The translations under genes were made by a program, and so were the position numbers. A stretch of 64,000 nucleotides of DNA from Gillisella terrae (GTDB lineage: Bacteria; Pseudomonadota; Alphaproteobacteria; Rhizobiales; Rhizobiaceae): positions 248,001-312,000 of the forward strand of contig NZ_SSOA01000004.1 in the NCBI RefSeq assembly GCF_004801395.1, in the 5' to 3' direction. The notes beneath the pieces are model-generated. The model was not told the origin of the DNA, searched no databases, and saw only the letters and a program-made list of their open reading frames with translations. The stretch's first letter is position 1. The number at the start of each line of letters is the position of its first letter. Shown in pieces: positions 55,177 to 64,000 of the stretch.

Positions 55177-55278
55177 GAGCGCCTCACACCATAGACGGGG
55201 TGCAAAGGTCGCTGTAACGTTTTTAATCCGGCGCATAATTCCTTGAATGTTCTTCGATCCAAGGGATTATGCTGTGGC
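55177..55278. repeat. RIME-like palindromic element, copy J, overlapping the cheW end
   Basis: GAGCGCCTCACACC...GTCGCTGTAAC and GCGCATAATTCCTTG.../CAAGGGATTATGC. It is more diverged than the other copies. The TAA of cheW (55267-55269) is part of its ATTATGC arm. Confidence 0.78.
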
Positions 55279-55761
55279 CAGTTTTCTCGATCCGGTTGCG
55301 GCCAGCGCAACCTCCTCGCCCGAAAACAACCGGGCGAGATCGATAATCACCACAAAGCCCTGCTCGCGGCGCACCACGCCATGAATGTAATCAGAGCGCC
55401 ATTGAACGCCGATATCCGGTGCCTGCTCGATATCCTTGAGGTGAAAAGGAATGACCTCAAACACCTTATCGGCCACCACACCAACCGCCAAAGAGCGGTT
55501 GGCCAGTGGGATATCCATGACGAGAATGCGGGTATGGGGTGTTTTGACCGTGGCCGTCATGCCAAGCCGAAGGCGCAGATCAATCACAGGAACACCCTGC
55601 CCGCGCACATCGCGCAAGCCGAGCAGATAATCGGGTCCATGAGGAATCTTGAAAGCATCCTCATGGTCCAGGATTTCCCGGACCACCGCGACAGGCACGG
55701 CAAACACCTCTTCACCAAGGCTGAAGGTTACGAATTGCTGCTCGGAGGAATTTTCACTCAT
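55267..55761 (-). CDS. cheW: Chemotaxis coupling protein CheW
   Basis: 164 residues starting MSENSSEQQFVTFSLGEEVFAVPV, followed by VREILDHEDAFKIPHGPDYLLGLRDVRGQGVPVIDLRLRLG, the beta-barrel core that links receptors to CheA, and FEVIPFHLKDIEQAPDIG. ATG 55761 is one base from the preceding receptor stop. The last codons and stop come from a RIME-like repeat, so the C-terminus (about RKLATA) is probably longer or altered compared with the ancestral gene. Confidence 0.92.
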   Translation of the reverse strand: MSENSSEQQFVTFSLGEEVFAVPVAVVREILDHEDAFKIPHGPDYLLGLRDVRGQGVPVIDLRLRLGMTATVKTPHTRILVMDIPLANRSLAVGVVADKVFEVIPFHLKDIEQAPDIGVQWRSDYIHGVVRREQGFVVIIDLARLFSGEEVALAATGSRKLATA

Positions 55762-55762
55762 A

Positions 55763-57565
55763 TCATGCGCTTTCCTTGAAAAGACGATCTTCTTCATCAG
55801 GCCCGCCCATGGAAAGGTCGAGCGCAAAACCCTGGGCGCGTGCCTGCTGGGTGCTGACAGATTGCTTGACGGCTGGTTTTTTTGCAGGAGCTGCTGCTGC
55901 CCGGCTTGGCGTTGCCTTTTTGGTCGGCATTGCGCGCGTGTCCGAAGCGCGATCCACCCTGAAGAAGGCGATCGACGCTTGCAGCTCTTCGGCCTGGGCG
56001 GCCAGCTCTTCAGATGTCGCCGACATTTCTTCCGAGGCACCGGCATTTTGCTGCGTCACCTTGTCGAGCTGCTGGATCGCCTCATTGATCTGGCTGGCTC
56101 CAATATCCTGCTCGCGGCAGGCCGCCGAGATTTCCGAAATCAGTTCGGCCGTCTTGCGAATATCTGGCACCAAGCGGTTCAGCATATCGCCAGCCTGGGT
56201 TGCCACCTGCACGGTTTCGCCCGACAGCGTGCTGATTTCGGCAGCCGCAGCTTGAGAACGTTCAGCCAGCTTGCGCACTTCAGACGCAACAACCGCAAAG
56301 CCCTTGCCGTGTTCACCGGCACGGGCGGCTTCCACAGCCGCATTCAGTGCCAGAAGATCGGTCTGACGGGCAATTTCCTGCACGATCGAGATTTTCTCGG
56401 CAATGGTGCGCATGGCACCAACAGCGCGGGCAACGGCCTCGCCAGAGGCTTCAGCATCCTTGGAAGACTGACGAGCAATCTTTTCGGTCTGGGCTGCATT
56501 GTCGGCGTTCTGCTTGATATTGGCGGCCATTTCTTCCATTGAAGCTGAAGCTTCTTCGGCGCTGGACGCCTGCTCGGTCGCACCCTGGCTGACCTGTTCG
56601 GACGCGGACGACAGCTGCTGGCTGCCAGACGATACATTCTCACCGGCAGCAATGGCGTCACCGACAACACCACGCAGGCGCTCCACCATCAATTGAAGCG
56701 ACTGACCCAAAGTATCCTTGTCGGAGAGCGGCGTTGGCGTGACCGTCAAATTGCCATTGGCGATTTGGTCGGCAATATTTGCTGTATTGCGCAGGTTGGA
56801 TGTCATCACCTTGACACTATCGACAACGTCACGAATTTCGTCATTCGTCTTGATGTCAACATCTTGATTCAAATCACCAATCGCGACAGCATCAGCCACC
56901 GACTTGACCTTCTTCAGGCCGGAATTGATGCTCATGGCAATCCAGATAGCGATGGCTGCAGAGAGAACAATCAAGATTGCAATTCCAGCGAAAAGACTAT
57001 CGCGAGAAAATGCATATTGCTCGTTGGTTGATTCATCCGTCTGCTTCAGGTCGGTTGCGATTTCACTGTTCAAAGCCCCCAGTGTTTGCAGCAAGGTCTC
57101 TGTAATCTTTGCGCCATCTCCCATGGAAATCTCGCCAGCCCGCTTATTGCTCTCATCCGTATTTTCAGTTGCAAGCTTGAGAACAGTATCCTGCATTGCT
57201 CTCCAGCCTGGCAATTGAGACTGAAACTGCTCTACCTTCGCCTTGATCGATGGATTCGTTTCCAAACCAAGGGCTTTTACCAGCCCGTCAATAGTGGCGC
57301 GGCGCTGCATGACGCCCTCAACATATCCGCTAATCTTGCCTGGATCGGTATTGATGATCGCATTTTTCTCATCACGCACCGAATAGAGAACCGCATCGGA
57401 AAGATCGCTGGAGTTGCGAAGGTTGGTTGCCGGACCCGCGATAATGTCAGTAATTGCACTATTGAGCGAAGACAGGTTGATAATGGCCAAAGTGGCCATT
57501 GCACACGACATCATGATGATAAGAGTGAAAGCAAGTGCCAGCTTGGTTTTAATGGTGAAGCGCAT
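55763..57565 (-). CDS. Methyl-accepting chemotaxis protein, third of three
   Basis: 600 residues. Membrane segment 1 ([22 protein letters not shown]), a periplasmic four-helix-bundle-like sensor (about 35-190), membrane segment 2 ([21 protein letters not shown]), HAMP ([22 protein letters not shown]), then the cytoplasmic signalling domain with the hairpin tip [31 protein letters not shown]. After a Pro/Ala/Lys-rich linker the protein ends [22 protein letters not shown] (family tail). No known ligand-binding motif. In the operon it lies between a paralogue and cheW. Confidence 0.93.
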   Translation of the reverse strand: MRFTIKTKLALAFTLIIMMSCAMATLAIINLSSLNSAITDIIAGPATNLRNSSDLSDAVLYSVRDEKNAIINTDPGKISGYVEGVMQRRATIDGLVKALGLETNPSIKAKVEQFQSQLPGWRAMQDTVLKLATENTDESNKRAGEISMGDGAKITETLLQTLGALNSEIATDLKQTDESTNEQYAFSRDSLFAGIAILIVLSAAIAIWIAMSINSGLKKVKSVADAVAIGDLNQDVDIKTNDEIRDVVDSVKVMTSNLRNTANIADQIANGNLTVTPTPLSDKDTLGQSLQLMVERLRGVVGDAIAAGENVSSGSQQLSSASEQVSQGATEQASSAEEASASMEEMAANIKQNADNAAQTEKIARQSSKDAEASGEAVARAVGAMRTIAEKISIVQEIARQTDLLALNAAVEAARAGEHGKGFAVVASEVRKLAERSQAAAAEISTLSGETVQVATQAGDMLNRLVPDIRKTAELISEISAACREQDIGASQINEAIQQLDKVTQQNAGASEEMSATSEELAAQAEELQASIAFFRVDRASDTRAMPTKKATPSRAAAAPAKKPAVKQSVSTQQARAQGFALDLSMGGPDEEDRLFKESA

Positions 57566-57719
57566 AAGCGTTGTTCCGTTATAAAGAGAGCTTCAAAAGT
57601 GAGCCCAGAACTGAACGACATCATTCATCAGAAAAGGGTATAACTGTCCGGCGCTTGTTTAAGCTTACGTCGGATGGTGCCGGGCCGATTAGCCCGCCAC
57701 CACATTGCGCTAGAGCCTG

Positions 57720-59636
57720 TCATGCGCTCTGGCGGAAATCATTGTCTTCGTCGTCAGGCCCACCCATGGACAGATCCAGAGCAAAGCCTGACACGCGCTT
57801 TTGCTGGGCGCTGACCGTTTGGGCACCGGACACTTTACGAGGCGCAGCCTTCGACTGTGGCTGATTGCGAACACTCGTATTGCTCGAAGTTGCTTTTTTA
57901 GAAGATACTCCATCAACCTTAAAAAAGGCTATAGATGCTTGCAGCTCTTCAGCCTGGGCCGCCAATTCTTCAGATGTCGCCGACATTTCTTCCGATGCAC
58001 CGGCATTCTGCTGGGTTACCTTATCAAGCTGTTGAATTGCTTCATTGATCTGGTTGGCACCAATGTCCTGCTCGCGGCAGGCCGCCGAGATTTCCGAAAT
58101 CAGTTCGGCCGTCTTGCGAATATCTGGCACCAAGCGGTTCAGCATATCGCCTGCTTGGGTGGCCACCTGCACGGTTTCACCCGATAGTGTGCTGATTTCG
58201 GCAGCCGCCGCTTGAGAACGTTCAGCCAGCTTGCGCACTTCAGAGGCAACAACCGCAAAGCCCTTGCCATGTTCGCCAGCGCGGGCGGCTTCAACAGCCG
58301 CATTCAAGGCGAGCAGATCGGTCTGACGAGCAATTTCCTGCACGATCGAGATCTTATCGGCAATGGTGCGCATGGCACCCACAGCACGGGCAACCGCTTC
58401 GCCAGAGGCTTCGGCATCCTTGGAAGACTGACGGGCAATCTTTTCGGTCTGGGCTGCGTTATCAGCATTCTGCTTGATGTTGGCGGCCATTTCTTCCATC
58501 GAAGCCGAAGCTTCTTCGGCGCTGGACGCCTGCTCGGTTGCCCCTTGCGACAATTGCTCGGAACCGGACGAGAGCTGCTGGCTGCCAGAAGATACATTCT
58601 CGGACGCCGACAGCGCGTCGGCAACAACGCCCTTCAACCGCTCAACCATGTTTTGCAATGCGATGCCAAGTGTATCGACATTTGAACGCGGCTTGGGTGA
58701 CACAGTGAGATCGCCCGAAGCAATCTGATCGGCAACCGCAGATGTTTCGCGCAAATTGTGAACCATATTGCGCATGGAATGGCCCAAAACATCCTTGTCC
58801 GAGAGAGGATGGATGTCTCTGGAGAGATCACCCTCTGCGATGAGATTGGCGGTGGCTGCCGTATTCCGCAGGTTCTCCGTCATCACATTGATTGTATCGA
58901 CCAGATCCTTGATTTCATCATTGGTCTTGATCTCAATTTGCTGATCAAGATCGCCACGGGCAACACCTGCTGCAACGGTCTGGATTTTCTGCAAGCCGCG
59001 ACTGATACCAAGCGCAATCAAAAATGCCGCAATCGATGCAATTGCCAGTGCAACCCCGACAATGATAAACGTAGTTGTCTTCGTATTATCATAAAGGTCA
59101 TCGGTATCAGCATCGGCCTGTTTCATCTGCTCTCTGCTGGCTTCGACGCGACCATCAACAATGTCACCGATCCTGTCCATGACCTGGCGACCATCGGTGC
59201 GGGCCTTATTGATCGCTCCCTCCGAATTGCCAGCCCGCACCAGCGCGCGCACCTCGTCATCAATCTTGTACATCTGGTCAGCCAGACGCGACACTTCCGC
59301 CCAATCAGCCTTACCCTTCTCCGTCTTTGCGGTGTTCATCAGAACTGTCAGGGTATCAGCGAAATTTTTGCGATGACCATCACTGTTGGTCATTGATTTT
59401 TCGGCTTGAGCAAGCGTTGCTGCCGTTGCCATATTCATCTCGGAACGGGCAATTCGCAATTGAATCCGGCTAATTTCCTGAGCAGCCCGAAGGCGCTCCG
59501 CCGGCCCCGCGATCATCTCGCTGATCGCGTTATTGAGTGAATTGAGGCTGGAAATTCCATAAAGACTGCTTCCCACCATCATGGCGATGATAAGAGAAAA
59601 TGTCAGCGCTAACTTGAGTTTGATTGTGAATCGCAT
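57720..59636 (-). CDS. Methyl-accepting chemotaxis protein, second of three
   Basis: 638 residues with the same plan: membrane segment 1 ([19 protein letters not shown]), a 4HB-like periplasmic sensor with an Ala/Lys-rich helix pair, membrane segment 2 ([24 protein letters not shown]), then two HAMP-like units ([19 protein letters not shown] and ...[19 protein letters not shown]). The signalling domain is almost identical to that of its neighbours. It ends with the same tail ([15 protein letters not shown]). The sensor domain differs from the other two, so it probably detects another signal. Confidence 0.93.
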   Translation of the reverse strand: MRFTIKLKLALTFSLIIAMMVGSSLYGISSLNSLNNAISEMIAGPAERLRAAQEISRIQLRIARSEMNMATAATLAQAEKSMTNSDGHRKNFADTLTVLMNTAKTEKGKADWAEVSRLADQMYKIDDEVRALVRAGNSEGAINKARTDGRQVMDRIGDIVDGRVEASREQMKQADADTDDLYDNTKTTTFIIVGVALAIASIAAFLIALGISRGLQKIQTVAAGVARGDLDQQIEIKTNDEIKDLVDTINVMTENLRNTAATANLIAEGDLSRDIHPLSDKDVLGHSMRNMVHNLRETSAVADQIASGDLTVSPKPRSNVDTLGIALQNMVERLKGVVADALSASENVSSGSQQLSSGSEQLSQGATEQASSAEEASASMEEMAANIKQNADNAAQTEKIARQSSKDAEASGEAVARAVGAMRTIADKISIVQEIARQTDLLALNAAVEAARAGEHGKGFAVVASEVRKLAERSQAAAAEISTLSGETVQVATQAGDMLNRLVPDIRKTAELISEISAACREQDIGANQINEAIQQLDKVTQQNAGASEEMSATSEELAAQAEELQASIAFFKVDGVSSKKATSSNTSVRNQPQSKAAPRKVSGAQTVSAQQKRVSGFALDLSMGGPDDEDNDFRQSA

Positions 59637-59889
59637 GAGTTGATGTCCTTCAATACGAGTGAGCTGATATGAGCTGGGATGCTGACCTTTCAGCTGGAAA
59701 CTGCACCAAAAAGGGCCATTGTTTCGCGTCGAGAAGGCAAAAGCGGTTTGAAAGCAGGTACAATCACCTGTTCATTTTCCATCCGCACGGCATTGAGAGC
59801 TATTTCATTCAAGAAAAGACCAAGGTCTAAGCAATGCGCCTTGTTCAATTTCCGACGTGTTCTACGCAGCGATCTCATTCACCCGCAGG

Positions 59890-59917
59890 GGATCTGGCAG
59901 CCGAAGATGCCAGATCC
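59890..59917. terminator. Intercistronic hairpin between mcp genes
   Basis: GGATCTGGCA pairs perfectly with TGCCAGATCC around eight bases, 12 bases beyond the stop of the first mcp gene. There is no U-tract; it may stabilise mRNA or attenuate transcription. The rest of the 290-base spacer holds no gene. Confidence 0.55.
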
Positions 59918-59928
59918 GTTTTCAAATA

Positions 59929-61623
59929 TTACGCGCTTTGGCGAAAATCATTGTCTTCATCGTCTGGTCCGCCCATGGACAGATTCAGCGCAAACCCCTT
60001 GGCGCGAGCCTGTTGGGCGGTTACTGTTTGCGCAACCACTGGCCTACGGTTCGATGCGACAGCATTTGTCGTAGATTGCGTAGAAAACCGTGCTGACTGA
60101 GCGACGCGAACAGGCGCTTTTTTCTCGTGGGCACCATCAACCTTGAAGAAGGCGATAGAGGCTTGCAGCTCTTCGGCCTGGGCGGCCAATTCTTCCGAGG
60201 TTGCCGACATTTCTTCCGAAGCACCGGCGTTTTGCTGGGTTACCTTGTCAAGCTGTTGAATCGCTTCATTGATCTGGTTGGCACCAATGTCCTGTTCGCG
60301 GCATGCCGCCGAGATTTCCGAAATCAGTTCGGCAGTCTTGCGAATATCTGGCACCAAGCGGTTCAGCATATCGCCTGCTTGCGTTGCCACCTGCACGGTT
60401 TCGCCCGACAGCGTGCTGATTTCGGCAGCCGCCGCTTGAGAGCGCTCAGCCAGCTTGCGCACTTCAGACGCAACAACCGCAAAGCCCTTGCCATGTTCGC
60501 CAGCGCGGGCCGCTTCAACAGCCGCATTCAAAGCAAGCAGATCGGTCTGACGGGCAATTTCCTGCACGATGGAGATCTTATCGGCAATGGTACGCATGGC
60601 ACCCACAGCACGGGCAACCGCTTCACCAGAGGCTTCGGCATCCTTGGAAGACTGACGGGCAATCTTTTCGGTCTGGGCTGCATTGTCGGCGTTCTGGCGG
60701 ATGTTGGCAGCCATTTGCTCCATCGAAGCGGAGGCTTCTTCGGTGCTGGACGCCTGCTCGGTGGCACCTTGAGACAATTGCTCAGAACCGGAAGAAAGCT
60801 GCTGGCTGCCAGAAGACACGTTGTCAGACGCTGCAAGCGCATCCCCAACAACACCACGCAGGCGCTCAACCATGGTATTGACATATTCCAGCAAGGTTCC
60901 GATTTCATCACGCGAGCGGATCTCTGCAAATTCCGTCAGGTCGCCGTCCGATACTTTGCGAACCGCCACAACTGCACGATTGATACCACCGGTCACGCTC
61001 ATCACAATCCAGATTGCCGCGATAACAGCAACAATCGAAGCTGCAGCAGACAGGCCGATCAGCATCGTGCTGACTTTTCCATACTCCACATCGCCAGCTT
61101 CTTCCGCAGCAGTCAGTCGGCTCTGCTCAAGTGCAACAATTTCGGACAGGGCTTTATCAATCTCATTTACCAGTTTTCGGTTTTCACCATTGGAGATTTT
61201 CAGCGCACCAGTGGTATCCCCTGCCAAAACCAGGCTTTGAATAGCGTCATCCTGCTTGCGGAACTCCGTTTCAAGGGCGTTTAACTTGTCCCAGACGACC
61301 CGGCCAGCAGCCGTTGCCTTGGCCGTCACTGCCGCGAAGGCTGTGTCGAAATTGGTGCGTGCATCTTTGGTCTTGACAATTGTCGCTTCACGCTCTTGCT
61401 CGGTTGGTGCGAGCAACAGATTTTTTTGCTGGCGGATCTGTTCCAGCTGCTCCACCTGAAGCACCTGAGCAAGGCGCAAACGGTCAACAGGACCTTCCAG
61501 AGCATCGCCCATCGCATCATTGAGAGTACCAAGGCTGCGAATGCCCAAAAATGAGCTGCAAATCAGCAAAACCACAACAAAGCCGAAGGCTAAAGCCAAT
61601 TTAAGTTTAATAGTAAAGCGCAT
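59929..61623 (-). CDS. Methyl-accepting chemotaxis protein, first of three
   Basis: 564 residues from ATG 61623 (an in-frame TTG 61635 is less likely). Membrane segment 1 ([20 protein letters not shown]), a helical periplasmic domain ([26 protein letters not shown]), membrane segment 2 ([23 protein letters not shown]), a single HAMP ([21 protein letters not shown]), the shared signalling domain and the shared tail ([16 protein letters not shown]). It is the shortest of the three because it lacks the second HAMP unit. It follows cheW by eight bases. Confidence 0.93.
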   Translation of the reverse strand: MRFTIKLKLALAFGFVVVLLICSSFLGIRSLGTLNDAMGDALEGPVDRLRLAQVLQVEQLEQIRQQKNLLLAPTEQEREATIVKTKDARTNFDTAFAAVTAKATAAGRVVWDKLNALETEFRKQDDAIQSLVLAGDTTGALKISNGENRKLVNEIDKALSEIVALEQSRLTAAEEAGDVEYGKVSTMLIGLSAAASIVAVIAAIWIVMSVTGGINRAVVAVRKVSDGDLTEFAEIRSRDEIGTLLEYVNTMVERLRGVVGDALAASDNVSSGSQQLSSGSEQLSQGATEQASSTEEASASMEQMAANIRQNADNAAQTEKIARQSSKDAEASGEAVARAVGAMRTIADKISIVQEIARQTDLLALNAAVEAARAGEHGKGFAVVASEVRKLAERSQAAAAEISTLSGETVQVATQAGDMLNRLVPDIRKTAELISEISAACREQDIGANQINEAIQQLDKVTQQNAGASEEMSATSEELAAQAEELQASIAFFKVDGAHEKKAPVRVAQSARFSTQSTTNAVASNRRPVVAQTVTAQQARAKGFALNLSMGGPDDEDNDFRQSA

Positions 61624-61631
61624 ACTCAGCC

Positions 61632-62156
61632 TCAATTTTGCTGCGTTGTTGTGGGCATTCCCACGCGTTGGTCGGTGCCGGCGAAAATGGCCTGCAGATT
61701 TGGTAGGATAATGAATTCGCCATCACGCTTGACCAGACATTCAATGTAGTCAGCGCGCCAGCGCATGCCCACACGCGGGGCAGGCTCACTGGCAGACCGC
61801 ATTAAGGTGGTCACCTCAAAAACGCGGTCGGTGCGGATGCCTGTCAGGGCCAGCTCGCCGTCGAGTTCCAGCTCGATCACAATGATCCGGCTATCAATGG
61901 TCGGCTCGGTTGCCTCCATGCCGAAGGCCAGGCGAATATCGGCAAGCGGAATAACCTTGCCGCGAAAGTTAATGACGCTGGAGACAAATGGCTTGGCACC
62001 CGGCACTTTGGTTTCCGGCAAAAGATCGATGATCTCCTGCACCGTCACCGCTTCAATGGCAAAGGTTTCGCCATTGAGATTGAAGGTCAACACAGCCAGA
62101 TCGTCACGGCCACGCCAGAGGTTTTGAAAATCGCTCATTGTGGGTACAACACTCAT
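61632..62156 (-). CDS. cheW: Chemotaxis coupling protein CheW
   Basis: 174 residues: [60 protein letters not shown] is the CheW barrel, followed by [25 protein letters not shown]. It is more diverged from the operon's other CheW than would be expected of a recent duplicate, so the two may join different receptors. Start ATG 62156 overlaps the cheA TGA as ATGA; a second Met at 62138 is possible. Confidence 0.92.
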   Translation of the reverse strand: MSVVPTMSDFQNLWRGRDDLAVLTFNLNGETFAIEAVTVQEIIDLLPETKVPGAKPFVSSVINFRGKVIPLADIRLAFGMEATEPTIDSRIIVIELELDGELALTGIRTDRVFEVTTLMRSASEPAPRVGMRWRADYIECLVKRDGEFIILPNLQAIFAGTDQRVGMPTTTQQN

Positions 62157-64000
62157 CCTGCTATCCGCAATTGCGCCTCCTGCTGTTGGCCAATACTGAC
62201 CAGATTGGTGACATCCAGAATCAATGCCACACTGCCGTCGCCCAAGATTGTGGCACCCGAGAAGGTCACCACATCGTGGTGCAGCCTCGACATGGCCTTG
62301 ATGACCGTCTGATGATCGCCGATGATCTGATCCACCACCAGGCCAACCCGCTCATTGCCGGTCGAGATAACAACGACCTTCTGATAGGGGTCGGGCTGCG
62401 TTCCGGTGCGGAACAGGTCGCGCAGGCGAAGGAATGGCACCAGACTGTCGCGCAGCGAGATAAAGCTGCGACCACGCGATCTCAGATCATCCTCAATCGA
62501 CAGCTCAAGGCATTCCTCAACCGCAGACAGCGGAATGACGTAGCAACCGGCACCAACGCGTACCAACAGGCCATCAATAATCGCCAGCGTCAGCGGAATG
62601 CGCAGTGAGATTTCCGAGCCTTTTCCTTCTTCACTGCGGATATCGATAACGCCGCGCAGGGCTTCGACGGTCTTTTTCACCACATCCATGCCAACGCCAC
62701 GGCCGGAAAGATTGGTGATCTGCTGGGCGGTCGAAAAACCAGGCTGGAAAATCAGCTGCAACAGCTCCTGATCCATCAACTGCGCGCCCGGCTGAATGAT
62801 GCCCGAGGATTCCGCCTTGGCCCGCACACGCTCACGATTAATGCCGCGGCCGTCGTCCTTGATGGTGATAATCACCTCGCCGCCCGACTGGCGCGCCGAC
62901 AGAATGACCTTACCTGTCTCCGGCTTGCCAGCAGCCACACGATCCTGCGGCATTTCAAGGCCGTGGTCGATGGAATTGCGCACCAGATGCACCAGCGGAT
63001 CGGCAAGGCGCTCAATGACGGTCTTGTCCACTTCCGTGGTTTCACCTTCGGTCTGCAATTCAATGATTTTGCCGGTTTCACGGGCCAGATCATGGACGAG
63101 ACGACGGAACCGGGTAAACAGACTGCCAACCGGCACCATACGCAGAACCATCATTGTGTCGCGCAATTCACCAGACAGACGCTCGACATCCTCTGAGACC
63201 GACCGCAGCATGATATCAGCGCTTGAGCCTGCCAATTGCGACAGGCGGGACTGGGCAATCACCAGCTCGCCAACGCGATCCATCAATTCGTCGAGACGTT
63301 CAGCCGGAACACGCACATTTTCCGCAGCGGGCTTGCCATGCTTGGCATCAACCGGTGCCTGCGCGGCTGCCGGGGCTGACTTTTGCTCGACAGCAGTAAC
63401 GGGGGCTGCAACAGCAGGTGCCGCCACCGCCGCTTTTGGTGCTGCTGCTTCTGGTGCCTGCTCCTGCTTAAGCTCGATCTCCATATCATCCATGACGAAG
63501 ATAAACACATCTTCGATATCGGATTTTGGCTTGTCCGTGGTCAATGTCACGGTCCACCCCAGATAAAGCTCTGAGGGCGTCAAACTGTCGAGATCAGGAA
63601 TCTTTGACTTGTCGGCAACGACCTTGCACTCGCCCAACTCACGCAATTCATCCAGCAAGCCCAGCGGGTTTGTACCGTTGATCATGGAATTCATCGGCAG
63701 ACGGAAAACCAAAGTCCAGACCGTTGCACCCGAAGATGTCGCCTCAGCGGCACCAGCCGCTTGCGGCACCGCAGCAGCAGGCGCATGAGGATGCGCACCA
63801 CCTGCGCCAACGGCTGCCTGCAATTTGGCCAACAACACATCGCCAGCCATTTCATGATCGCCGTTGGGCGTGGCGACCAGAGATTTCATATGGTCTTGCG
63901 CATCCAGAACCGCTGCCACAAGCTCGGCTGTCGCGGGCACTTCGCCCTTGCGCACCCGGTCAAAAGCCGTTTCGCAATGATGGGTAAAAGCGGCAAGCGC
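62153..64000 (-). CDS. cheA: Chemotaxis histidine kinase CheA (5' end cut by window)
   Basis: The frame is open to the right edge, so the N-terminus, including the phosphorylated His of the P1 domain, is missing. Visible parts: end of P1 (LAAFTHHCETAFDRVRKGE), a P2-like region, an Ala/Pro linker, the P3 dimerisation helices (VPAERLDELMDRVGELVIAQSRL), the P4 ATPase (HLVRNSIDHGLE, IKDDGRGINRERV, SGRGVGMDVVKKTVE) and a CheW-like P5 domain (IDGLLVRVGAGCYVIPLSAVEECL). 615 residues are visible. It is first of the visible operon genes; cheY or cheD may lie beyond the edge. Confidence 0.95.
   Translation of the reverse strand, partial: ALAAFTHHCETAFDRVRKGEVPATAELVAAVLDAQDHMKSLVATPNGDHEMAGDVLLAKLQAAVGAGGAHPHAPAAAVPQAAGAAEATSSGATVWTLVFRLPMNSMINGTNPLGLLDELRELGECKVVADKSKIPDLDSLTPSELYLGWTVTLTTDKPKSDIEDVFIFVMDDMEIELKQEQAPEAAAPKAAVAAPAVAAPVTAVEQKSAPAAAQAPVDAKHGKPAAENVRVPAERLDELMDRVGELVIAQSRLSQLAGSSADIMLRSVSEDVERLSGELRDTMMVLRMVPVGSLFTRFRRLVHDLARETGKIIELQTEGETTEVDKTVIERLADPLVHLVRNSIDHGLEMPQDRVAAGKPETGKVILSARQSGGEVIITIKDDGRGINRERVRAKAESSGIIQPGAQLMDQELLQLIFQPGFSTAQQITNLSGRGVGMDVVKKTVEALRGVIDIRSEEGKGSEISLRIPLTLAIIDGLLVRVGAGCYVIPLSAVEECLELSIEDDLRSRGRSFISLRDSLVPFLRLRDLFRTGTQPDPYQKVVVISTGNERVGLVVDQIIGDHQTVIKAMSRLHHDVVTFSGATILGDGSVALILDVTNLVSIGQQQEAQLRIAG

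Noticed and set aside
60127..61284. Long open frame antisense to an mcp gene
   Set aside because: The same antisense frame appears in pieces opposite the other two mcp genes, which follows from their shared sequence rather than from a real gene.

Overview
The window is chromosomal DNA from an alphaproteobacterium of the Rhizobiaceae (Agrobacterium/Allorhizobium/Rhizobium type; genus not resolved). The grounds are the gene order rplU-rpmA-obgE-proB-proA-nadD-rsfS-rlmH and rsmB-heparinase-purH, a SAM-II riboswitch before metA, an Irr-type iron box before bfr, and many copies of RIME-like palindromic repeats between genes. Nearly all of it is ordinary, well-packed chromosome.

Layout. 1-4 kb: the 3' end of an ABC transporter gene whose nucleotide-binding domain looks catalytically dead, then a leftward block of uup, thiN, rpsU and two small overlapping genes. 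4-11 kb: SAM-II riboswitch and metA, an acetyltransferase, galM, two tandem identical tRNA-Gly(GCC) genes, a ProX-type editing protein, a thioredoxin-TPR chaperone, a Lon-N protein and a Trm112-like protein. 11-14 kb: htpG, then bfr and bfd with candidate iron-regulatory sites. 14-23 kb: the translation, proline and NAD block listed above, with an EEP-family hydrolase and two GNAT genes.

23.1-32.1 kb: an integrated mobile element of about 9 kb, bounded by a 17-bp direct repeat of the 3' end of tRNA-Ser(CGA). It carries a tyrosine integrase, an HUH rolling-circle Rep-like protein, an HxH relaxase-like protein, a secreted putative Ig-fold protein, several unknown small proteins, and a lower-G+C cargo gene at its right end. 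A large branched inverted repeat beside the integrase is a candidate origin (oriT or replication origin).

32-53 kb: a small His-rich secreted protein, an SDHAF4-like protein, htpX, rsmB, a heparinase II/III-family protein, purH with a possible leader peptide, an ABC-F protein, a PAS-GGDEF protein, the envC-ctpA-yibQ-like-rppH cell-envelope/RNA block, a ParA-like ATPase, and a tyrosinase directly followed by a DUF2182 membrane protein. 53-64 kb: a leftward chemotaxis operon, in transcription order cheA (cut by the window edge), cheW, three mcp genes, cheW, cheR, cheB. The three receptors have almost identical signalling domains and a shared C-terminal tail.

Three families of dispersed palindromic repeats thread the core genome and are absent from the mobile element. 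One copy supplies the stop codon and last residues of a cheW gene. Function calls come from reading motifs and gene order; no database search was run.
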